Origin: Microbacterium terregens
GTDB lineage: Bacteria > Pseudomonadota > Alphaproteobacteria > Sphingomonadales > Sphingomonadaceae
Length of the DNA stretch: 64,000 nucleotides
Reading direction: 5' to 3'
NCBI RefSeq assembly: GCF_027922045.1
Contig: NZ_BSEX01000006.1
Coordinates: 726,120 to 790,119 of the forward strand
In this document: positions 39,677 to 48,490 of the stretch, piece after piece
Position numbering within the stretch: position 1 is the first letter of the stretch
How the letters are laid out: each line of letters opens with the position of its first letter
Made by a program: the position numbers and the translations under genes
Notes under the pieces: model-generated
What the model was told of the DNA's origin: nothing
The model's database searches: none
Seen by the model: only the letters and a program-made list of their open reading frames with translations

Positions 39677-40789
39677 ATGACCCCCGATCTCGAACAATTG
39701 CGAGCCGACCTCCTGGCGGCGATCGACGCGGCCGCCGGGCTCGACGCGCTGGAGGCGGTGCGCGTCCATGCGCTCGGCAAGCAGGGCGCCGTGACCGGCC
39801 TCTTGAAGACGCTGGGCGGCATGACGCCCGAGCAGCGCCAGGTCGAAGGCCCGCGCATCCATAGCTTGCGCGAGTCGGTGACGGAGGCGATCGCCACCCG
39901 CAAGGCCGGGCTGGAGCAGGCCGCGCTCGACGCCCGCCTCGCCTCCGAGACGCTCGACATGACCCTGCCGGTCGATCGCACCGCCCCCGGCAGCGTTCAC
40001 CCGGTCAGCCAGGTCATGGACGAACTCGCCGAGATCTTCGCCGACCTGGGCTTCGCGGTCGCGACCGGCCCGGAGATCGAGGACGACTGGCACAATTTCA
40101 CCGCGCTCAACATCCCGGAGACCCATCCGGCACGCGCGATGCACGACACCTTCTATGTCAACAACGAGTCCGAAGACATAAATGACGAGCTAGACCGGCT
40201 CGCATCGGGGGAGCGGATGGTGCTGCGCACGCATACCTCGCCCGTGCAGATCCGCACCATGCTCTCGCAGAAGCCGCCGATCCGCATCATCGCGCCCGGC
40301 CGCGTCTATCGCTCGGACAGCGACGCCACCCACACGCCGATGTTCCACCAGATCGAGGGGCTGGTGATCGACAAGGGCATCACCCTCGCCCACCTCAAGT
40401 GGACGCTGGAGACCTTCCTCAAGGCGTTCTTCGAGCGCGAGGACATCGTGCTGCGCCTGCGCCCCAGCTACTTTCCCTTCACCGAGCCTTCGGCGGAGGT
40501 CGACATCGGCTACACCCTGCAGAAGGGCAAGCGCGTGGTCGGCGGTTCGGAAGGCTGGATGGAGGTGCTGGGCTCCGGCATGGTCCATCCCAAGGTGATC
40601 GCCGCCTGCGGCCTCGACTCTGACGAGTACCAAGGCTTCGCCTTCGGCACCGGCGTCGACCGGCTGGCGATGCTGAAATACGGGATGGACGATCTCCGCG
40701 CCTTCTTCGACGGCGACCTGCGCTGGCTCAAGCATTACGGCTTCTCGGCGCTTGACGTGCCCACGCTGTCGGGGGGAGTGGGCGCATGA
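39677..40789 (+). CDS. pheS: Phenylalanyl-tRNA synthetase alpha subunit
   Basis: Catalytic subunit of the class II alpha2-beta2 synthetase. The 370-residue protein has an N-terminal coiled coil (about 1-85), motif 1 near [19 protein letters not shown], motif 2 in [12 protein letters not shown] with [16 protein letters not shown], and motif 3 [15 protein letters not shown]. The phenylalanine pocket residue region GSGMVHPKV is present; its key Ala/Gly position is normal. The last four bases overlap pheT (ATGA). Confidence 0.97.
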   Translation: MTPDLEQLRADLLAAIDAAAGLDALEAVRVHALGKQGAVTGLLKTLGGMTPEQRQVEGPRIHSLRESVTEAIATRKAGLEQAALDARLASETLDMTLPVDRTAPGSVHPVSQVMDELAEIFADLGFAVATGPEIEDDWHNFTALNIPETHPARAMHDTFYVNNESEDINDELDRLASGERMVLRTHTSPVQIRTMLSQKPPIRIIAPGRVYRSDSDATHTPMFHQIEGLVIDKGITLAHLKWTLETFLKAFFEREDIVLRLRPSYFPFTEPSAEVDIGYTLQKGKRVVGGSEGWMEVLGSGMVHPKVIAACGLDSDEYQGFAFGTGVDRLAMLKYGMDDLRAFFDGDLRWLKHYGFSALDVPTLSGGVGA

Positions 40790-43173
40790 AGTTCACCCTT
40801 TCCTGGCTGCGCGAGCACCTCGACACCGACGCTTCGCTCGACGCGATCCTCGACGGCCTGACCGCCATCGGCCTGGAGGTCGAGGGCGTCGAGAACCCGG
40901 CCGCGCGCCTCAACGGCTTCCGCGTCGCCCGAGTCCTCACCGCCGAGCGCCATCCGCAGGCCGACAAGCTCCAGGTGCTGTCGGTCGACGCCGGCGACGG
41001 CCCGCTCCAGGTCGTCTGCGGCGCCCCCAACGCGCGCGCCGGCCTGGTCGGCGTGTTCGGCATGCCCGGTGCGGTCGTCCCCGCCAACGGCATGGAGCTG
41101 CGCGTCGCCGCCATCCGCGGCGTCGAATCCAACGGCATGATGTGCTCCACCCGCGAGCTCGAACTCGGCGAGGATCACGACGGCATCATCGAGCTGCCGG
41201 CCGACGCGCCGGTCGGCACGACCTTTGCCGACTATGCCGGCCTTGACGATCCCGTCATCGACGTAGCGATCACGCCCAACCGCCAGGACTGCATGGGCGT
41301 GCGCGGCATCGCCCGCGACCTCGCCGCCGCGGGCCTCGGCACGCTGCGCCCGCTCGACGCGGTGATCAGCGGCCTGCCGCAGATCACTCCGCAGGGCGCC
41401 GGCCCCGACGTGTCCACCCAGGACCCGGAGGGCTGCCCCGCCTTCTTCGCGCAGACCGTCGCCGGCGTCACCAACGGCCCCTCGCCCGACTGGCTCCAGC
41501 GCCGCCTGACCGCGGTCGGCCAGAAGCCGATCTCGGCCCTGGTCGACATCACCAACTATGTCATGCTCGGCCTCGGCCGCCCGCTGCACGTCTATGACCG
41601 CGCGAAGCTCCAGGGCGGCCTGGTCGCACGAAAGGCGAAAGCGTCCGATAATAATCCGCCCTTCGTCGCTTTGAACAATCGGGAGTATGTTCTTAGCCCT
41701 TACATGACCGTCATCGCCGACGACGCAGCCGTGCACGACATCGGCGGCATCATGGGCGGCGAGCATTCGGGCGTGTCGGAGACGACCACCGACGTGCTCA
41801 TCGAATGCGCCTATTTCACGCCGGAGACGATCGCCCGCACCGGCCAGAAGCTCGCGCTCACCTCCGACGCGCGCCAGCGCTTCGAGCGCGGCGTCGATCC
41901 CGCCTTCCTCGACGAGGGGCTGGCGATCGCCACCCGCCTGGTGCTCGCGCTGTGCGGCGGCACGCCGAGCGAAGTCACCCGCGCCGGCGAGCCGCCGGTC
42001 GACCCGCGCCTCGTCGCCTACAACCCGAACCTCGCGGAAACCCTCGGCGGTCTCGCGGTCGCACCCGAGCGGCAGCAGGAGATCCTCGAGCGCCTCGGCT
42101 TCGTGGTGGATCTGGAATGGAACGTGGTGGTGCCGAGCTGGCGCCGCGACATCGACGGCCCGGCCGACCTGGTCGAGGAAGTGATCCGCATCGAGGGCAT
42201 CGACAAGGTCCCCTCGACGCCGCTGCCCCGCCCTGCCGGCGTCGCCCGCCCGACCGCCACGCCCGAGCAGAAGCTCGAACGTCGCCTCCGCCGTTCGGCC
42301 GCGGCGCGCGGCCTCAACGAGGCGATCACCTGGAGCTTCATCGCCGAGGATGCGGCCGCACCCTTCGGCGGCGGCGCCTGGAGCCTCGCCAACCCGATCA
42401 GCGAGGACATGAAGGTCATGCGCCCGTCGCTGCTCCCCGGCCTGCTGTCGGCTGCGAACCGCAACCTGAAGCGCGGCGCCACCGGCGTGCGGCTGTTCGA
42501 GATCGGCCGCCGCTACCTCGCCGACGGCGAACGCCTGACGCTGGGCGTCGTCCTAGCCGGCGAGCAGCGCAGCCGCGGCTGGCAGGCTGGCAAGGCAGCA
42601 GCCTTCGACGCGTTCGACGCCAAGGCCGAAGCCCTCGCATTGCTGGAGGCCGCCGGTGCGCCGGTCGCCAACCTTCAGGTCATGGACGGCGCGGGCGACG
42701 CCTATCACCCTGGTCAGTCGGCGACGCTGCGGCTTGGGCCGAAGACGGTGCTCGCCGCCTTCGGCACGCTCCACCCGCGCATCGCCAAGGCGTTCGACCT
42801 CTCCGGCCCGGTCGTGGCGGTAGAACTGTTCCTGGATGCGCTGCCGGGCAAGCGCGGCAGCGGCTTCATGCGCCCGGCCTATGCGCCGCCGGCCCTGCAG
42901 GCGGTGACGCGCGACTTCGCCTTCCTGGTGCCCGCCACCGTCAGCGGCGACGCGCTGGTGCGCGCCGTGCGCGGTGCGGACAAGGCGGCGATCGTCGATG
43001 CACGGCTGTTCGACGTCTTCACCGGCGCCGGGGTCGAGGAAGGCATGAAGTCGCTCGCCGTCGAAGTCACGCTCCAGCCGGGCGAGAAGAGCTTCACCGA
43101 TGCGGAGATCAAGGGGGTCGCCGACAAGGTGGTCGCTGCCGCCGCCAAGCTGGGAGCCACCTTGCGTGGCTGA
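40786..43173 (+). CDS. pheT: Phenylalanyl-tRNA synthetase beta subunit
   Basis: Subunit that binds and edits tRNA-Phe. The 795-residue protein has the N-terminal tRNA-binding (OB) domain (about 40-150), the B5 domain, the B3/B4 editing domain region with [20 protein letters not shown], a catalytic-like core, and a C-terminal ferredoxin-fold anticodon-binding domain (about 700-795). Length is normal. Translation is coupled to pheS. Confidence 0.96.
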   Translation: MKFTLSWLREHLDTDASLDAILDGLTAIGLEVEGVENPAARLNGFRVARVLTAERHPQADKLQVLSVDAGDGPLQVVCGAPNARAGLVGVFGMPGAVVPANGMELRVAAIRGVESNGMMCSTRELELGEDHDGIIELPADAPVGTTFADYAGLDDPVIDVAITPNRQDCMGVRGIARDLAAAGLGTLRPLDAVISGLPQITPQGAGPDVSTQDPEGCPAFFAQTVAGVTNGPSPDWLQRRLTAVGQKPISALVDITNYVMLGLGRPLHVYDRAKLQGGLVARKAKASDNNPPFVALNNREYVLSPYMTVIADDAAVHDIGGIMGGEHSGVSETTTDVLIECAYFTPETIARTGQKLALTSDARQRFERGVDPAFLDEGLAIATRLVLALCGGTPSEVTRAGEPPVDPRLVAYNPNLAETLGGLAVAPERQQEILERLGFVVDLEWNVVVPSWRRDIDGPADLVEEVIRIEGIDKVPSTPLPRPAGVARPTATPEQKLERRLRRSAAARGLNEAITWSFIAEDAAAPFGGGAWSLANPISEDMKVMRPSLLPGLLSAANRNLKRGATGVRLFEIGRRYLADGERLTLGVVLAGEQRSRGWQAGKAAAFDAFDAKAEALALLEAAGAPVANLQVMDGAGDAYHPGQSATLRLGPKTVLAAFGTLHPRIAKAFDLSGPVVAVELFLDALPGKRGSGFMRPAYAPPALQAVTRDFAFLVPATVSGDALVRAVRGADKAAIVDARLFDVFTGAGVEEGMKSLAVEVTLQPGEKSFTDAEIKGVADKVVAAAAKLGATLRG

Positions 43174-44038
43174 CCGGGTGGAGATCGGCAACGGCACGCT
43201 CACGGCGGCAATCGACCCGCTGGGTGCCGAGCTCGTGTCGCTACGCGATGCGCAGGGCCGCGAGCTGATGACCGATGCCGATCCCGCCTTTTGGACCGGC
43301 CACGCGCCGATCCTCTTCCCGATCGTGGGCCGGCTGGCGGGCGACCGCTACCGGCTCGACGGCCGCGACTATCCGCTGCCCCAGCACGGCTTCGCCCGTC
43401 GCCGCATCTTCACGCTGGCAGAGCAGGGCGCGGCGCACGTCCGCTTCCGGCTTGAGGACGATGCCGAGAGCCGCGAGGTCTACCCCTTCGCCTTCGCTCT
43501 CGACGTGCTGCACGCGCTCGAAGGTGCGACCCTCACCACCACCGTCACGATCATCAACCGCGACGCCCGTGACTTGCCCGCCAGCATCGGCTTCCACCAC
43601 GCCTTTGCCTGGCCGCTCCCCTATGGCCGCCCGCGCGACGCCCACCGCATCACCTTTCCGGAGCACGAGCCCGCCAGCCTCGCGTCGATCGAGGACGGGC
43701 TGATCGCCCCCGCCCCACGCCCGAGCCCGCTCCAGGGCCGCGTGCTGCCCCTCTCGGACGACCTCTTCACCGAGGATGCACTCGTCTGGCAGCAGCTCGA
43801 AAGCCAGTCGCTGCGCTACGACGCCGGCGAGGGCCCTGCGCTGGAGATCGGTTTCCCCGACACGCCGATGCTCGGCATCTGGACCAAGCCCGGCGCCGCC
43901 TTCGTCTGCGTCGAGCCCTGGCATGGCATCGCCGACCCGGTCGGCTTTTCCGGCGACATCTGGGACAAGCCCGGCATGATGCGCGTCGCCCCCGGCGCCA
44001 CCCGCAGCGCCATTATGTCGGTGACGCTGCTGCCCTGA
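43166..44038 (+). CDS. Aldose 1-epimerase-like protein
   Basis: Galactose-mutarotase-fold protein of 290 residues (aldose epimerase, COG2017). The pattern PILFPIVGRLAGDRY with the HGFARR segment, GFHHAFAWPLP and WTKPGAAFVCVEPWHGIAD fit the family; the His of PQHGFAR and the Glu in CVEPWHG are probable catalytic residues. It interconverts alpha and beta anomers of a hexose or hexose phosphate. GTG at 43166 overlaps the end of pheT; GTG at 43178 is an alternative. Confidence 0.85.
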   Translation: MADRVEIGNGTLTAAIDPLGAELVSLRDAQGRELMTDADPAFWTGHAPILFPIVGRLAGDRYRLDGRDYPLPQHGFARRRIFTLAEQGAAHVRFRLEDDAESREVYPFAFALDVLHALEGATLTTTVTIINRDARDLPASIGFHHAFAWPLPYGRPRDAHRITFPEHEPASLASIEDGLIAPAPRPSPLQGRVLPLSDDLFTEDALVWQQLESQSLRYDAGEGPALEIGFPDTPMLGIWTKPGAAFVCVEPWHGIADPVGFSGDIWDKPGMMRVAPGATRSAIMSVTLLP

Positions 44039-44104
44039 CCGGGGCTGCTGGACAAACCCGCCCCTCTCCTATTTGTACGATCAAAAGATCAACGGGAGAG
44101 AGCC

Positions 44105-45136
44105 ATGCGAGTCCTCTGGAAGCGCAGTGTCGTCGCGGCGCTCGCCGCCCTTGCCGCAGCCCTGCCCGCGATCGCGCAGGTGGCACCCGGCGGCCCCGTC
44201 ACCCCATATGTCGATCCGGCCAAGGCGTATCTCTTCGCCCACATGACCAAGGAACGCTACGGCGTCCTCTACTATTCGGTCAGCCTCGACGGCTTCCACT
44301 GGACGCGCCTCAACGGCGGCAAGCCCGTCTCCGCCGACTACCACGGCCACGCCTCGATCGCCCAAGGTCCCGACGGGCGCTACTACCTCGTCGGCAACAA
44401 CAGCGACGAAGATCCCCTGATCCGCTTCTGGGTCTCCGACGACCTCGTCCGATGGGCGCCGTTCGGCACCTACCGTCCCGATCTCAGGGACATCCCCGGC
44501 CACCCGCACGCCATGCAGCGCATCGGCGCCCCCAAGCTCTATTTCGACAAGCCCTCGCGCCAATTCCTGCTGACCTGGCACACCCCGAACGAAGACGGAA
44601 ATCGCGAGGATCCGGAGCGCTATTGGGCCAGCCAACGCACGCTCTACGTCCAGTCGCCGGACCTCAAGACCTTCGCCACCAAGCCCCGCCGGCTGTTCAG
44701 CTGGGACATGGCGACCATCGACACCAACCTTCAGCCCGATCCCCGCGGCGGATACTGCGCGGTGATCAAGGACGAACGCTACCCGTCCTACGAATGGACC
44801 ACCGGCAAGACGATCCGCATCAGCTGCGCCGCCAACCTGCTCGGCCCCTATCCGCTGCCGGGAGCCCCGCTCAGCCCCAACTTCCGCGAGGCGCCGACGC
44901 TGATCCGCTCGCCCGACGACAAGGACTGGCTGCTCTTCTACGAGCAATATGCCGGCACCAGCTACGGCCTCTCGATGGCGCCAACCCTCCAGGGGCCCTG
45001 GTACCAGGTGTCCGGCAACAGCGGCGTTCCCGAATGGAACCGCTACGACATGCCCGCCGGCACCCGCCACGGATCGATGCTGCCGATCAGCCGTCGGCAG
45101 TATGACGCCCTGCGCGCCGCCTTTCCCGAAGGCTGA
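44105..45136 (+). CDS. Secreted GH43/GH32-like beta-propeller protein
   Basis: Exported protein of 343 residues with a clear signal peptide (1-24, PAIAQ). The mature part has the repeated pattern of five-bladed propeller glycosidases: SVSLDGFHWTRL, FWVSDDLVRWAPF, SPDLKTF and NLLGPYPLPGAP. Candidate catalytic acids are in FREAPTLIR and EDGNREDPE, but I cannot assign the GH43 triad with certainty. Start at 44105 follows GGGAGAG. It may act on an arabinose- or fructose-type glycan; the neighbours give no firm hint apart from the aldose epimerase gene 66 bases upstream. Confidence 0.75.
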   Translation: MRVLWKRSVVAALAALAAALPAIAQVAPGGPVTPYVDPAKAYLFAHMTKERYGVLYYSVSLDGFHWTRLNGGKPVSADYHGHASIAQGPDGRYYLVGNNSDEDPLIRFWVSDDLVRWAPFGTYRPDLRDIPGHPHAMQRIGAPKLYFDKPSRQFLLTWHTPNEDGNREDPERYWASQRTLYVQSPDLKTFATKPRRLFSWDMATIDTNLQPDPRGGYCAVIKDERYPSYEWTTGKTIRISCAANLLGPYPLPGAPLSPNFREAPTLIRSPDDKDWLLFYEQYAGTSYGLSMAPTLQGPWYQVSGNSGVPEWNRYDMPAGTRHGSMLPISRRQYDALRAAFPEG

Positions 45137-45140
45137 AGCG

Positions 45141-45380
45141 TCAGCGCGACTTGCGCCGCAAGAGGACCGCGCCGGCCACCAGCCCCAGCACGACCAACAA
45201 CGGCAGCTCGAACAGCCACCATCGGTCGTCGCCGTTCATCTCCCAGGGCCAGGCCGCCCGGCACCCGGTGGAGTTGGGTGCATAGCCGCACGCCATCGAA
45301 CGCGCGAAGCTCGAGACCAGGAACGCCACGACTGCGATGCCGCCCGCAAGCACGAACAGCAGGTTGGACAGCGCGCGCAC
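45141..45380 (-). CDS. Small membrane protein downstream of the LprI-like gene
   Basis: A 79-residue protein with two membrane segments (about 8-26 and 57-73), a periplasmic or cytoplasmic loop with two cysteines (SMACGYAPNSTGCRAAWPW), and a basic end RRKSR. Not recognised. GTG start at 45380 lies 5 bases after the stop codon of the LprI-like gene in the same direction, so the two are likely co-expressed. The two Cys could form a disulfide. It ends 4 bases from the convergent propeller gene. Confidence 0.6.
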   Translation of the reverse strand: MRALSNLLFVLAGGIAVVAFLVSSFARSMACGYAPNSTGCRAAWPWEMNGDDRWWLFELPLLVVLGLVAGAVLLRRKSR

Positions 45381-45385
45381 GGCGA

Positions 45386-45955
45386 TCAGCCCGCCATCGG
45401 CTGCAGCGTGATCCGCCGCCGCACCGTCTCGTGCAGCAGGCACATGGGCACCTCGACCATGTCGATCGTCCCGCCGGTCCGCTGCTCTTCGCACTCCACG
45501 TCCCGGCGCTTGATCCAGGCCCGCTCCTCGTCCCGCAGCGTCGCCCGCTCCGCCGGCCCCCGCTTGGCCATCGCCGACTTGTAGGCCGCGTTCAGCCGCG
45601 CGTCCTGCACCGCCAGTTCGTCCCGCACGCACGCCCCCATCGCCACCGACACGCCCTTGGCGGCATCGCCCGAGTTCAGGCACGCCTCCAACGCGGGCGA
45701 AAGCTGCGCCTCGACATCCGCCTCGGTGATGTCGAGTGCCGGCGGCTTCTGCGGCAGGGCCGTCGCGGTCGGCTCGGGCGAAGCGACGGGCGCGGTGGCT
45801 GTCGGTACCGGCGCGACCGTCGCCGTCGCTTCGGGCACCGGCTCCGTCGCCGCATTGTCGGGTGCGGCCGTACCCCCGCCGTTGCAGGCGGTGGCGAGCA
45901 GGATCAGCGCCAGGCCGAAGCCGCGCATCGGGAGGGGGTTGGAGAGCATGGCCAT
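45386..45955 (-). CDS. Lipoprotein with LprI/DUF1311 domain
   Basis: A 189-residue lipoprotein with lipobox LLATAC (Cys24), a Thr/Pro/Ala-rich linker (about 28-75), and a C-terminal DUF1311 (LprI) domain with four cysteines (ACLNSGD, GACVRDE, VECEEQ, MCLLHE) and the family motif LDARLNAAYKSAM-like segment QDARLNAAYKSAMAKRG. LprI-type proteins inhibit lysozyme. The start at 45955 has GGAG upstream; 45928 is a less good alternative. Confidence 0.8.
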   Translation of the reverse strand: MAMLSNPLPMRGFGLALILLATACNGGGTAAPDNAATEPVPEATATVAPVPTATAPVASPEPTATALPQKPPALDITEADVEAQLSPALEACLNSGDAAKGVSVAMGACVRDELAVQDARLNAAYKSAMAKRGPAERATLRDEERAWIKRRDVECEEQRTGGTIDMVEVPMCLLHETVRRRITLQPMAG

Positions 45956-46087
45956 GCCGCTCCATAGTCCGCCACGGCCGCCAGCGCGAGCGAAGCGGGT
46001 GCACCTGCCGCCGGAAACCACCCGATCACCGCGACGCTGCACCGCAGCGACGATCCTGGCTTCCGCCGGCCTTTGAAATTTTATAAC

Positions 46088-46104
46088 ACTCGCTTGAAAC
46101 GAGT
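46088..46104 (+). promoter_or_regulatory. Dyad upstream of the bkd operon
   Basis: ACTCG (46088-46092), 7 bases, CGAGT (46100-46104), directly after the AT-rich stretch TTGAAATTTTATAAC that stands out in this GC-rich DNA. It lies 45 bases before the bkdA1 start in the divergent gap and could be an operator or part of a promoter. No regulator gene is next to it. Confidence 0.35.
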
Positions 46105-46148
46105 CTGCGCGGGGTTCCGGCCCCGGACGGCAGGCCTAGGAGAGACGA

Positions 46149-47435
46149 GTGAGCGAAGAGTCGCTGCGACCCAATCTGCCGCCCCTGGCGCTGCACGTGC
46201 CGGAGCCCCGCTTCCGCCCCGGCGATCCCGTCGATTTCGCGGAGGTCGCCATCCCCCCCGCCGACGCGGCCCGCCGCCCCGACACCAGCGCCCAGTCGGC
46301 CGAGTTCCACGAGCTCGCCTACACGCTGGTGCGCGTGCTGGACGAGGACAACCAAGCGGTCGGCGCCTGGAACCCGCGGCTCGCGCCAGAGGTGCTGCGC
46401 CGCATGCTGCGCGCCATGGCCCGCACCCGCGCGTTCGACGAGCGCATGTTCCGCGCCCAGCGCCAGGGCAAGACCAGCTTCTACATGAAGTGCACGGGCG
46501 AGGAGGCGGTCGCCGTCGCCGCGACGCTGGCGCTCGATTACGAAGACATGTGCTTCCCCAGCTATCGGCAGCAGGGGATCCTCATCACCCGCGACTATCC
46601 GCTGGTCGAGATGATGAACCAGATCTACTCGAACAGCGGCGACAAGCTGCACGGCAAGCAGCTGCCGATCATGTATTCGGCGCGCGACACCGGCTTCTTC
46701 TCGATTTCGGGCAACCTCACCACCCAATACCCGCAGGCGGTCGGCTGGGCGATGGCATCGGCGGCCAAGGGCGACACCCGCATCGCCGCCGCCTGGTGCG
46801 GGGAAGGGTCGACTGCGGAGGGCGACTTCCACTCCGCCTGCACCTTTGCCGCCGTCTATCGCGCCCCCGTCATCTTCAACGTCGTTAACAACCAGTGGGC
46901 GATTTCGAGCTTCTCCGGGTTCGCCGGCGCCGAGGCGACGACCTTTGCCGCCCGCGCGATCGGCTATGGCATCGCCGGGCTGCGCGTCGACGGCAACGAC
47001 GCGCTCGCGGTCTATGCCGCCACCCAATGGGCGGCCGAGCGCGCCCGTACCAATCAGGGGCCGACGCTGATCGAGCATTTCACCTATCGCGCCGAGGGAC
47101 ACTCCACCTCCGACGATCCCTCGCAGTACCGCTCCGCCGAAGAGGCCACCGCCTGGCCACTCGGTGACCCTATCGCGCGGCTGAAGGCGCACCTCGTCGC
47201 GATCGGCGAGTGGGACGACGAACGCCACGCCGCGATGGACCGCGAGGTCGCCGAGGAAGTCCGCGCCGCCCAGAAGGAGGCCGAGAAGAACGGCGTGCTC
47301 GGCCACGGCCTGCACCAGCCGCTCGACAGCCTGTTCGACGGCGTGTTCGAGGAGATGCCCTGGCACCTGCGCGAGCAGCAGGCGCAGATGCTCGCCGAAG
47401 AGGCCGCCTCCGGCCGGCCGTGGGCCCGCAAGTGA
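46149..47435 (+). CDS. bkdA1: Branched-chain 2-oxoacid dehydrogenase E1 alpha subunit
   Basis: ThDP-binding alpha subunit of the complex that oxidises the 2-oxoacids of Leu, Ile and Val. The 428-residue protein has the phosphorylation/loop-type YRAEGHSTSDDPSQYRS segment, the ThDP motif GWAMASAAKGDTRIAAAWCGEGSTAEGDFH ending in NNQWAIS, and the long N-terminal extension seen in alphaproteobacterial and mitochondrial enzymes. GTG start at 46149 follows AGGAGAGA. The E1 beta gene begins 14 bases after its stop codon. Confidence 0.94.
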   Translation: MSEESLRPNLPPLALHVPEPRFRPGDPVDFAEVAIPPADAARRPDTSAQSAEFHELAYTLVRVLDEDNQAVGAWNPRLAPEVLRRMLRAMARTRAFDERMFRAQRQGKTSFYMKCTGEEAVAVAATLALDYEDMCFPSYRQQGILITRDYPLVEMMNQIYSNSGDKLHGKQLPIMYSARDTGFFSISGNLTTQYPQAVGWAMASAAKGDTRIAAAWCGEGSTAEGDFHSACTFAAVYRAPVIFNVVNNQWAISSFSGFAGAEATTFAARAIGYGIAGLRVDGNDALAVYAATQWAAERARTNQGPTLIEHFTYRAEGHSTSDDPSQYRSAEEATAWPLGDPIARLKAHLVAIGEWDDERHAAMDREVAEEVRAAQKEAEKNGVLGHGLHQPLDSLFDGVFEEMPWHLREQQAQMLAEEAASGRPWARK

Positions 47436-47449
47436 GCGAGGAAGCAGTG

Positions 47450-48490
47450 ATGGCGGACACCTCCGCTCCGGGCGAAACCGCGCCCATGAACATGATCCAG
47501 GCGATCAACTCCGCACTCGACGTCATGATGGCGCGCGACCCGGACGTGATCGTGATGGGCGAGGACGTCGGCTATTTCGGCGGCGTGTTCCGCGCGACCG
47601 CCGGTCTCCAGAAGAAATACGGCAAGACCCGCGTCTTCGACACGCCGATCACCGAGACCGGCATCGTCGGCGTCGCGATCGGCATGGGCGCCTACGGCCT
47701 GCGCCCGGTGCCGGAAATCCAGTTCGCCGATTACATCTATCCCGCCCTCGACCAGCTCGTGTCGGAAGCGGCGCGCCTGCGTTACCGCTCGGCCGGCGAG
47801 TTCATCGCGCCGATGACGGTGCGCTCGCCGTTCGGCGGCGGCATCTTCGGCGGCCAGACGCACAGCCAGAGCCCCGAGGGCATCTTCACCCATGTCTCGG
47901 GCATCAAGACGGTGATCCCCTCCACCCCCTATGATGCCAAGGGCCTGTTGATCGCCGCGATCGAGGACAATGACCCGGTCCTCTTCTTCGAGCCCAAGCG
48001 CATCTACAACGGCCCGTTCGACGGCCATTGGGATCGCCCGGCGAAAAGCTGGGCGGGGCATTCCGCCGCCACCGTCCCCACCGGCTACTACCGCGTGCCG
48101 CTCGGCAAGGCGGCAGTGGTCCGCCCGGGCGAGGCGCTCACCATCCTCGCCTATGGCACCATGGTCCATGTCTGCCAGGCCGTGGTCGAGGAAGCCGGCA
48201 TCGACGCCGAGATCCTGGACCTGCGCACGCTCGTCCCCCTGGATATCGAGGCGATCGAGGCGTCGGTGAAGAAGACCGGCCGCTGCATGATCGTGCACGA
48301 GGCGACCCGCACCTCCGGCTTCGGCGCCGAGCTGTCGGCGCTGGTGCAGGAACGCTGTTTCTACCACCTGGAGGCGCCGATCGAACGCGTCACCGGCTTC
48401 GACACGCCGTACCCGCACAGCCTGGAATGGGCCTATTTCCCCGGCCCCGTTCGCATCGGCGAAGCGCTCAAGAAAGTGATGAGGACCTGA
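47450..48490 (+). CDS. bkdA2: Branched-chain 2-oxoacid dehydrogenase E1 beta subunit
   Basis: Transketolase-like beta subunit of the E1 heterotetramer, 346 residues. Characteristic are VMGEDVGYFGGVFRAT with the ThDP-activating Glu, FDTPITETGIVGVAIGMG, and the central GGGIFGGQTHSQSPEG loop. ATG at 47450 is chosen because GAGGAAG at 47438-47444 fits; in-frame GTG codons at 47432 and 47447 are alternatives. The stop codon overlaps the start of the E2 gene by one base. Confidence 0.94.
   Translation: MADTSAPGETAPMNMIQAINSALDVMMARDPDVIVMGEDVGYFGGVFRATAGLQKKYGKTRVFDTPITETGIVGVAIGMGAYGLRPVPEIQFADYIYPALDQLVSEAARLRYRSAGEFIAPMTVRSPFGGGIFGGQTHSQSPEGIFTHVSGIKTVIPSTPYDAKGLLIAAIEDNDPVLFFEPKRIYNGPFDGHWDRPAKSWAGHSAATVPTGYYRVPLGKAAVVRPGEALTILAYGTMVHVCQAVVEEAGIDAEILDLRTLVPLDIEAIEASVKKTGRCMIVHEATRTSGFGAELSALVQERCFYHLEAPIERVTGFDTPYPHSLEWAYFPGPVRIGEALKKVMRT

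Noticed and set aside
44105..45136. Assignment of the secreted propeller protein to a specific GH43 activity
   Set aside because: The propeller pattern is clear, but the catalytic Asp-Asp-Glu triad could not be placed with confidence, so no enzyme name is given.
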